Assembly: GCA_030704615.1 (NCBI GenBank)
Contig: CM060733.1
Coordinates: 74,376,907-74,440,906 of the forward strand
DNA: 64,000 nt
Source of the DNA: Takakia lepidozioides
Lineage: Eukaryota > Streptophyta > Takakiopsida > Takakiales > Takakiaceae
Direction: 5' to 3'
The position numbers were made by a program, and so were the translations under genes. Each line of letters opens with the position of its first letter. Positions within the stretch are counted from its first letter, which is position 1. The notes beneath the pieces are model-generated. The model saw only the letters and a program-made list of their open reading frames with translations, ran no database searches and was not told where the DNA came from. Positions 1 through 8,600 of the stretch are shown one piece after another.

Positions 1-500
1 GCAGCTACTGGTCGCGTCGTGCCTCGAGTAATGGAGACGTAGTCAGGTGACCAATACATCCTCCACTCCTCAATCTCTGCTTCATGTCCTCGCCTGAACT
101 CGTGGTAATCGTCCATAGGCGGGCCTTCCAAATGCTGGAACAGTCCCTTCCACGCCATGAATGGGGTGAATAGCTGTGGATTGCGCATCTGCTGCAAATC
201 ACACCAGCTGTCGAACTCCTGGATAAAGTCATCCAACTCGATTGTGCCCACAGCTCCAGAGTACCTACGAGGCCCCTTGGTAGCTCCATACATCTCCTCC
301 ATGTCGTCCCACAACAATGGCGAATGAAAGTGCACACCTGTTGATGAAGCCTCCGAGTCTGTGTCTGACTCTACAGTAGTTGAGGGTGGCGGTGAAGGTG
401 GTCTGAACCGAATACCTCGTCTTGTGACCCCACTCTCACTGTCACTGCTTGTAGCCGTACTCCCCTCAAAACCCTTGGGTAACTCCGTAATGACACTCAC
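1..500 (-). mobile_element. Ty3/gypsy Gag N-terminal fragment, runs off the left edge
   Basis: Read on the minus strand, this encodes the same protein as the plus-strand copy at 52.0-52.4 kb: an acidic, serine-rich leader with the shared piece RFRPPSP, then LLW, MEEMYGATKGPRRYSGAVGT, and a WCDLQQMRNPQLFTPFMAWKG segment typical of retrotransposon Gag (a W..F..W.G pattern around a short helical capsid core). The frame is open to the window edge. No matching protease, reverse transcriptase or integrase is visible here because the element continues leftward outside the window. It forms the 3' continuation of the leader repeat at 595-985. The identification as Gag rests on the shared copy and its position after an LTR-like leader, not on a zinc knuckle, which is only seen, degenerate, in the 52-53 kb copy. 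Confidence 0.6.
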
Positions 501-594
501 AATGTGCACCTCCTCCACGTGACACTATAAGGCTCTAGTACTAATCTAATAGTGACACGGGTGGGCACCTGTTGCAGTCTAAGGGTCATATCCC

Positions 595-985
595 AATGGC
601 TCAGGGCACCTGCACCTGCATCCACCGCAAGAACTCCTATGGTTGGCTGGTCATCAACCCAGCCTCACCATAGAAGAAACACTGGTGGTCTTGCTGGTCA
701 TCACTCCAGCCTCACCACCGACAGCATACTCTAGGATTGACCGGTGATCAAATCCGGCCTAATCCCTATGAAAGCAAGCGCCCACACAAAACCAACATGG
801 CGCACAGTCAAGCATGCAGGTGTTGGGGGGGATCCAAACACAAGAAATCAAAACATCAACACCCCCACACCAAAATCCAGCAGCAACGCTGATCCTGCAG
901 AATATCCCAGCCCAAAACCCCGGACTGACTGGCCTCCACCAAGAGAGGCTTTGGCAACTACAAGTACAAGGTAATGAAAATAGTA
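595..985 (-). repeat. gypsy LTR/leader repeat, inverted relative to 51.62-51.89 kb
   Basis: The reverse complement of this segment matches 51,625-51,890 closely, for example the shared stretches around 'TTTGGATCCCC', 'TGTGGGCGCTTG' and 'GAGTATGCTGTCGGTGGTGAGG'. Both copies lead into the Gag-like reading frame, so this is probably the LTR or 5' untranslated leader of the same gypsy family. A shorter, more diverged relative of the 3' part lies at 60.48-60.70 kb. Exact LTR borders were not found. Confidence 0.55.
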
Positions 986-1037
986 CAGAGATGGAGGGGA
1001 AGAATAGAAGCCCGACCAAGCAAGATCTAATCCTGAT

Positions 1038-1786
1038 CTATGCTATCAACTGCCAGACTTCTCTCAAAGTGCCTCGCTCTGCATGATGGTAAGGTGTAGG
1101 AGGTATATCTATGTCCAGAAACCTGCCACTAACCTTGTCCCAAGCTACAGTAGCTCGCTCTAACCAACCCTCCTCCTCTTTCTGCCAGGTAGAGACAAAG
1201 CAATACTCTCCTATCTCCCGCTCACTGAACACTAAAGAAAACAAAGGTAGGGTTGATAGTCTCTCAACTCGAAAGCTTTGAGACGGTTGCGGGTGTCCTC
1301 ATTGCGAATGACTGCATCTCCTTCACGCACAACAAACATGTCATTGCTGATGAACCCCCGCTCGTGGTTGCCCTGTGCAGAGCGTATCCGGCTGCAATCA
1401 TGTCTGATTGCACAAACTTGTGTAGCTCCTGCTCCTCTGCTCCAGTACACCACGGCCTTGTGACTGAACACCTTGGTCCCCGGGGCTGTCTTTGGCTGTG
1501 TTCCAAGCCTAGCTTTCACCCACTTTGGTATTTCACCTACAGCTGCAGAACTGCTGGCTCCAACAGAGTTCTGACTGTCCAAGGCGATATTGAGGCCCTC
1601 AATGCCAACTACAGCAGTCTGTTGTCTACTGCTAATGCCTGACTCCCAGTATGCAATCAACTCGTCCAACTGTTCTCCACTCAAATCAGTCTGAGTTCCT
1701 TGGGAAACATAAATCCTGTCCCCTTGTGTGCACAGACTAAGAGAAGAGACCTGCCCTTCAATTACGTCCTCATTTCCCCCAGCCAT
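1038..1786 (-). CDS. unrecognised protein, two adjoining reading frames
   Basis: A minus-strand ORF begins with ATG at 1786 and runs about 184 codons (MAGGNEDVIEGQ... ending at 1232). It is followed in another frame by about 60 codons (EREIGEYCFVSTWQKEEEGW..., 1038-1244). The second piece looks like a continuation, so either a short intron or a frameshift near 1,225-1,245 joins them. The first part is rich in Q/S/T/D; the later part has aromatic-basic clusters such as VVYWSRGAGATQ. I do not recognise a family. It lies upstream of, and in the same orientation as, the gypsy leader, so it could be part of a retroelement or a captured host exon. Confidence 0.3.
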
Positions 1787-4094
1787 GCAAGGAGTACATC
1801 CACCAATTTGTCTCTCATATAGACCAGCACAGGTTCTAGAGACAGGATTGTGGATCTTTCATGGCACACTCACACTCTAAAAATTCCATAGATTTTTAGC
1901 AGAGTCCCAAAAACAGAAACCAGGTCTAGATAGGTAGATTTCCCCTTTCTGCAGATATCCCCTCAAAAACTGAGTCAAACGGAGCTCATTTGACAAAGAT
2001 ATGACCAACCAGGCTCTTTAAACATTTAAATTAGATCAAAAAAAAAAGTTTTTTTTTTTTTTAACACCAAAACGCTTTTGCCATTACAACCTGTTCCCAG
2101 GTTATCTACGAGTTCCCGAGGTCGTTCCCCTCCAGGATTCTCCAGGCACCAAGAGCTCGTTAATTCCAACACTCGACCTCAGTTGGGTGGGGTATCACGA
2201 TTTGCTTTCTCTGCACGTGGGCCTGCCTCCTCGAGACCTAGAGACTACAAACCAGGAATTGGGGCGATTTCAAGAGCAGATGCACTGCGCAGCACCTTCA
2301 TGGCTTATGGACAGGCGGCCTGCTGTGATGTGGCCGTCTTTGCATGGAATCCAAAGCCAAGACCAGCTTGAAGTTCCATCAACTTGGTCTAATTCGCATC
2401 TCTCGCCAACGATTATTGTTGGCTTAGAATGGTTTCCGCCTTCCTGTTACTGCTCGTGTTTGCTTTTGTGTGCATTCTACAGGTCAGGGATCGGCGACAA
2501 CAGGCACCAGATTGCCCCGTCACCACCCCCACAAGGCACAGACGACTTCACTGCCAGGAAAAAGAAAGTGAACCATGCTCAGCATGTAGACCCAAGGCCT
2601 GGGTCCATCTGCATCAGCTCCAGTATAAGAGAGACAATCATATAGTTATCAAGTCTCTACAGGAATTTGCGATTGCCTCAGTAAAGTGGAACTCAATCTG
2701 CAGCCTCCTTCCGCCGCCTCTCCATCAACCCTTGGAAGCTCTCGTCCGCTGGCCTCATCCGTCAGCATTGCTTCTCCTGCTACGAGTCTTCGCATTTCCT
2801 CCCCTGCTCGCCTGTGCAGAAGTAAGTACCCTTGACGCCGAAATGACAGTAGAGGCAAGTGATCAGTTGGAAGTGTTCAATGATGAGACAAATAGAGCTG
2901 GAGCTCCCTTGACCTGTATCGCCACAATCTTGGACTCGGGCAGTGTGCTGAGTTGAAAGCTGGGTTGTGAACCACCATTCGACTTTCCACCAGTTTCCAC
3001 ATCAAAATGGTGGACCCAAGGTGCAAGGCAGCAACAGCTACTTGGCTTTGTACAAACCTGAAGCACTTAAAAAACGAAAACGACTTTGCACCTTGCACTC
3101 TCCGAAATCAACAATGCCCCCAACAACCCTTTTTGTCAGAAAGTTGGTTGCTTATGCAGATAATCGACCAGGTGAAAGCAGCTTTCCCAGCCACAATCAC
3201 AAGTAGCATGAAGATTTGTGAGACTCCTGGTTTTGCAGTGTTGATGATATGCCAGCAATGGGCTCCCCGTTCTCCATCGCTTTGTGCTAGGCTTTCTCTC
3301 TCGGGCCCTGCACCTTCAACCAGCTCGCTGCGCCATGCTCTACCTGCCGGCGCTGCATTTACTGGAGGGAGCAGATTTACAGCTCCTCCTTCAACTGGCT
3401 CCGCTACACCAGCTCCACCTGCTCTTCCGCTGCCTTTCCTGACCGCTTCTGGTCTGTCCTGGTTCTAATTTAACACTGGTCTGTGCACATCGAACTAAGG
3501 CGAGCAGCCCGGCCATCTCCAGGCACGGGAGTTCTACCCATCTGCTCGATCACAGGCTCCTCCTTTAAGTCTCGCACTTGGTCAGTTTCCCAATGGCCAA
3601 TCGCTGCTACTCCATGATGTCTCCTCACCGACCAAAACAAAGGCTGCTTCCATGCAGTGTAGCTCCATCATGCCCGGCGGCCTCATGCCAGAACCAACGC
3701 TGATCGAAACCTGCATATTTTGTTTTGTTTTTTTTTTTTTCTTCTAAGCTTCTAAAACTAAGCACTACTTACACACAGGTAATCGTACAAGTGCTAACCC
3801 TCAACTCCTACCTTGCACTCACAGGTAAGAGGTCATCTTTCTCGAGTGATAAGAAAGCTAACAAATGACACTGCTCTCCACACAAGAAACAATGTGAAAT
3901 CCAAAACCATCACTCTTTAAAACAGTAGTCGAGCCAGGGGCACCCCAAGCTATGGGGACTCCACCCCACAACAACCTACACTCCCATCATGAGTAAACTC
4001 AGATCTAAACGCACACAGGAGCTCGGTCGCGCAGGCTCAACTCGAGAAAGATGAGCCGCGCGACTGCCGCTCTCGTGAAGATAAGACGGACCAG
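1787..4094. other. gene-free stretch, no recognised element
   Basis: I see no convincing coding region. The stretch holds an A-run abutting a T-run near 2,039-2,063, a T-rich tract near 3,720-3,742, and C/T-rich sequence with overlapping short ORFs at 2.1-3.5 kb that show no recognisable domain. It probably contains decayed transposon sequence. If MULE A was once complete, the rest of its transposase gene should have been here, but no SWIM, DDE or WRKY-GCM1 motif could be found on the minus strand. Confidence 0.4.
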
Positions 4095-4152
4095 GTGTCA
4101 AACTAAACTTGACACCTGATTTAACACTTGACCTAAATCCAAGTGTTAACTA
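4095..4152. repeat. two adjacent short inverted repeats at the 3' end of the minus-strand ORF
   Basis: Two hairpin-forming pairs follow one another: GGTGTCAA...TTGACACC with a 6-nt spacer, then TTAACACTTG...CAAGTGTTAA with a 9-nt spacer. They lie immediately downstream (minus sense) of, and overlap the end of, the ORF at 4146-4976. They could shape the 3' UTR or be a relic of element termini. Function is unknown. Confidence 0.5.
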
Positions 4153-4976
4153 CAAATAACTAGTTTTATTCTAGCTGTTTTCACACTGTGCTTATTTAAC
4201 TTGACATGCCCATTACAGACTGTTCGCCTGAATATGAGGTTGTCGTTGTTGTGAATATTGGAGGTTTTTGTGCGGCACCAAGGGTGCCCATCGTGCTTTT
4301 TGTCCATTCCTTCCAGGAGACTAGAAATGCCCCCCAAGCGACCAGGAGGAGGCAGCTCGAAAACAATATTACCATCAAAAGATTCCGGCAAGAATGCCAC
4401 CCTCTGAATATTGAAAGTGCTCCAGTCTATCCCCCTCAACTCACTCTTGAATCCTGCCATCCCTCCCATGGCTTTCAGTTTAGGAATGACACTGGTGATC
4501 TCCTCCACATCTGCTTCTACAGGTGGACATGGCTGATCCACGGGCGGTATTGCACATGTGTCATCGGAGGATGAGTCTGAAAGCTCAACTACATGGTTAA
4601 CGGTACTCGTCTCCTTCTTGACAACCACGGGTGTTTTCTCCTGGGCCACTGATGTTGCCGTGCCAGGAGTAACGAAAGATCCTGCAGACTCTCTCAGAGG
4701 GGCACTGAGCACCCTGTATCTGCCTGGAGGCACTCTCCATTGTGTGGCTGGTGCAGTATGCGAAGGTTTCTGGAACATGTACTTGAGCAGTTTTCCATTT
4801 GCATCGTACACTTCCCTTTGAAGGAATAGAGTTCCATTTTCCAACCGAAACTGCGTTGCGAGGACGTGTTCATGCACCAGCGCAAAACCATCATCTTCCA
4901 CCTCGTAAGAAAATGGCACAGGGTGGTCCTCACTGAAGAAGTCTGCGTCAAGGGAGCCCATGGCCTGGGAGGCCAT
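4146..4976 (-). CDS. MULE A minus-strand protein, related to the N-terminal part of the MULE B transposase gene
   Basis: The first ATG in the open frame is at 4976 (MASQAMGSLDADFF); the frame is open further upstream but without an ATG. The C-terminal third matches the minus-strand exon at 36.6-36.9 kb in MULE B: both have a hydrophobic/acidic strand followed by ELPP, then EGMD-[KR]-K-[HY]-DG-[HN]-PW and KT-[ST]-NI. In the middle is VVELSDSSSDD, a hydrophobic core followed by serine/acid residues that looks like a SUMO-interaction motif. In MULE B the corresponding exon precedes the WRKY-GCM1 finger and transposase core; in A those downstream exons are missing. The gene is divergent from the ParB-like/methyltransferase gene, 0.66 kb away. 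The domain is unknown to me and seems specific to these elements. It may be a regulatory or DNA-binding part of the transposase. Confidence 0.6.
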   Translation of the reverse strand: MASQAMGSLDADFFSEDHPVPFSYEVEDDGFALVHEHVLATQFRLENGTLFLQREVYDANGKLLKYMFQKPSHTAPATQWRVPPGRYRVLSAPLRESAGSFVTPGTATSVAQEKTPVVVKKETSTVNHVVELSDSSSDDTCAIPPVDQPCPPVEADVEEITSVIPKLKAMGGMAGFKSELRGIDWSTFNIQRVAFLPESFDGNIVFELPPPGRLGGISSLLEGMDKKHDGHPWCRTKTSNIHNNDNLIFRRTVCNGHVKLNKHSVKTARIKLVICS

Positions 4977-5639
4977 ATGTCGATGTTGCTTCAGAAAGTA
5001 GAGTTCACAGTCCGACGGTGCTTGTGAATGCAAATTGTGTGGGAGCGGAGTTTTTGGCGTCCTCACAGAGAATTGCAGGTATCGCTCCGGCTTGCAGATC
5101 TCCTAACGCGGGTTTCCACTTCTGTGAAATGTCTCCCCATGCAAACCAAGCGCATGGTCACAGAGTGCCCAAATACGGAGTCCATAATGTCAGCCCTAAT
5201 CCTAGAATCCAACTGTTTTTTCACAAGTGCCCCACCAGTGCAATCGTTGACAGATTGACCGACAGAGCCGCCGTTTGGTTGTCATGTCAGAGAGCCCAGA
5301 AGAGATGCCCATTTCCATTTAATTTTAACGGCACCTGCACCGCTGTACAACTGTACATACTTGACATTCCTCTGGAACATGCCAGAATAACGAACTTTTT
5401 CAGATGGGAGGTGATTAGACCCCAACGATTTTTGAATGGATGAGGATCCAATGATCTCCGCCCATATTTCATAACGATTAGATGGACACGTGTTCGCCAT
5501 GCATGTGGAATGAGTCAGTGGCGCACTGAACGTTGCGAGCGAACATCTTGGCGTTGAAGGCCTTGCGATGAACCTCCCATAGTCCTCTTTTTCCCCTCTT
5601 CTCGTTATTGTCTTTGCAACCCTGGATTCTGCAGAGACG

Positions 5640-8600
5640 ATGACCCCATTCCGAGGGAGAAGCAAGCGTCAAAGAACACTTTATTTCACATCAAAGAAGC
5701 AAAGGGCACGCGCTAAGGAGAGGATGAGGAAGGCAAGACGGGAACTTAGAATGGGAGAAGAAACATCCGGCGTAGAGGAAGACAAAGGGCAAAACAGGAT
5801 TCTGCAACCGCAGTGTGGAGAGGAAGGTCTTGAAGTGATCCCGGAGGCGACCGATGAGCAACCTCCAATAGAAGGCGGGGAGGACGAGGAAGTGAGCTGG
5901 ACTCGGGAGGAAGCACTGCGAGTACAGAAACAGATCTTCAAAGAGCAGGGAGAACAAACGGACGCGGAAACGATGCCGTCTGCCCTTGTTTCGCACCATC
6001 GGGACCTCCTTGGAAGCATGCTACCTCCAGACGAAATGGAAAGATTGAATGCGTCAGGAGCATCATCAAGTGCAAAGAAGAAACCGGAGGTGGCTATGAA
6101 CTCTCTTTCTCTCTCTCTGATTCTGTCTGGTTCTTGCTAAGCATTGAGGTCGACATCAACCTTGCGTCAACGCAAGGTTGAAGTCGACCTCCCAAGTGTA
6201 TATATTGGGCATCAAAACAGTGCAGATGCTGCACTACAATCAAGCTAGACAGACATGGATGCTTGCGACGCATCATCAAGTTCGAAGAAGAAGAAGAGAC
6301 AGCAATCTCCTTTTCCTGTAGCTTTTGTGTTTGTTCAACACCGATCCGAGAGCACGCAATCAACCTTGCGTCAACGCAAGGTTGATGCCTACCTCCATGG
6401 TGTATGTTAGAACTTCTAGTGAAACGAACAGATGCCGCACATGAATCAACATTGCGTTGACGCAAGGCTGGTTTTGATGATTTTTTTGTTCAATGGAGGC
6501 GTCCGATCTCTCATATCATGAAATGTAAGGTAGGGAAAGTTGATTAGTTGAAGCTCCCAAAAGAACCCTGCGTCAACTCAAAGCATTTTTTGCTTGAAAA
6601 GTCTTTCCTGTATGCTTTTCAGTCTAAACTACATCCCCATCAATCAACCTTGCGTCAAAGCAATGTTGATCCATGGGTGCTCAATCTGTCACTCACAGAT
6701 AATTCATTCTGTGCAGAGGAAAAGAAAAAGGAAATCCGAGGGGGAAGATTTGGCAGCGTCAGAAGGTGAAGGTGAGGAAGACGCATTGGAGGGAAACTAT
6801 GAAGACAAGGCCGAGGAGATAATTGGTGGGCAAAAAGTGAACTCGTCGAAGGTGATTCTGTCGATGGAGGTTCCGGGCAGAAACCTGGTCATTCCGCTGT
6901 GCAGGATGATCTCCATGCCCGCTGTTCGACCGGCATTGAGGAATGATATAACGAAGTTGAAGAACGACTTTGTTCACGGCTATGTCAAGGGATCAGCAGT
7001 GTTCTACGTATCCACTATGAACACGAAAGGAGAGGAGTGTCTTGTAACAGAGGACATTGAGCAAGGTTGGGATGCATGCTGGCGGGATGTAAACAGGGAG
7101 TTCGAGTTTAAGCTGTCCAAAAAGGCCTCCACAAAAGCATTCATGGGAAAGATGTTTTTTGTCTGGGATGGGAACCACAGACTGCTTGCCTGGCTGGATT
7201 ACATTTCAAGCTTGCACTCGGACGACATCGAATGGCACTGGAGCATGGTTTCCATGGTTCTCGATCACAAAGGACGTGTCACGCAGCTCTTGACAGCCAT
7301 GCACGACATAAACAAGTAAGTTTCCAACTTTGTGTCTGTTACTTGTTTCGACAATTTGAAATCATCTTATGAGTTGAAGGTTTTTCCAGGTCCAATGAAA
7401 CATCACATGTGACGACCAATCTGTGCCACACTCTATTCCGCATCCAGAAGGTAGGGCTGATGCCACTGGAGTCATTCACGAACGTGCTCAGTCCTCAGCA
7501 GATGAAGAGGTGTGCTGAGAAGAAGACAAGCACATGGTACAGCTTGACAAGGGAGGCTTTTCTTGAGTACATGTACACTGTAAGCTTTTTGACACCTTTT
7601 TGCCTGTTAATACTGCAAATTTTGTGAAGAAATTCCAGTGTTTGATTCTTTTTACCTGTTATGTATGCAGCAAGAAATAGCAGAAACTGGATTGAAGGCG
7701 AAAGCAGAGTACTATGATTCCCACACAGAAGAGCAGCGGTCTGTAACTGGGCTTGAGGACATGATGAAGTTCGAGATGAAAAATCAAAGGAAGAACCTCA
7801 TGAGTCCATTCGACAAACAGATCCGGATAGCAGACCCAGGTCTTGGTACGGAATTTCTGGAACAGGTGAAAGCACACTATGACAAGTATGGCTCCAAGCC
7901 AGAAATGACTCAAGAGAAACTACATCGCCTTTCCATTTCAATGGTGGACAATGCAACCAAAATCAGGTGGTTGGAGATATGGAATTCGGATCCTCTTGTG
8001 AGAGACACGAACATGTTCCCAACTCCAGAGAGGGACCCGAAGACACAAGCAATAAGAGTTGTTAGCGACCACACATTCGACCAGTGGCTACAAAAAGCCA
8101 CATTCTGGAGCCAGGTAATGTTTGAACCAAACCATTTTCAGACATTTGTGATGCTCCGTAACCTCTCGCAAATTCTTACGAGCTTTCTTGTTGCAGTTAG
8201 AAAAACGTGCAGTGGCTGCACTTGCTGAGTCGATGGCAGACTACAAAATCCAGATGGCTTGCCCCGGATCACACTGGAGGCCTATATCAGGAGATGGAAG
8301 CTCGCTGTCTGGAACAACTGCTTCTTCAGGGAGTTTGAGAAAGAGAAAGGAATCTCCAGGTCTTACGAATTCAAAAAACCAGTACAACAGCGAGCAAGCA
8401 ATGAAGTGAGTGTTGTACAGGTGTGACCTCCTTGAATCAAAATTGGTGCTTGAAGGGCATGTTTTTGCAATCTTGTGTCGTTCTTTCCAAAAGGAATTGC
8501 GAATTTGCAGTGCTTTGCGAGATCTCTGAGGGCTCTGCATGTGCAGTCGAGCAACATTGCGTTAACGCAATGTTGTTTCCCATTGTCCTGGTTTCACTTA

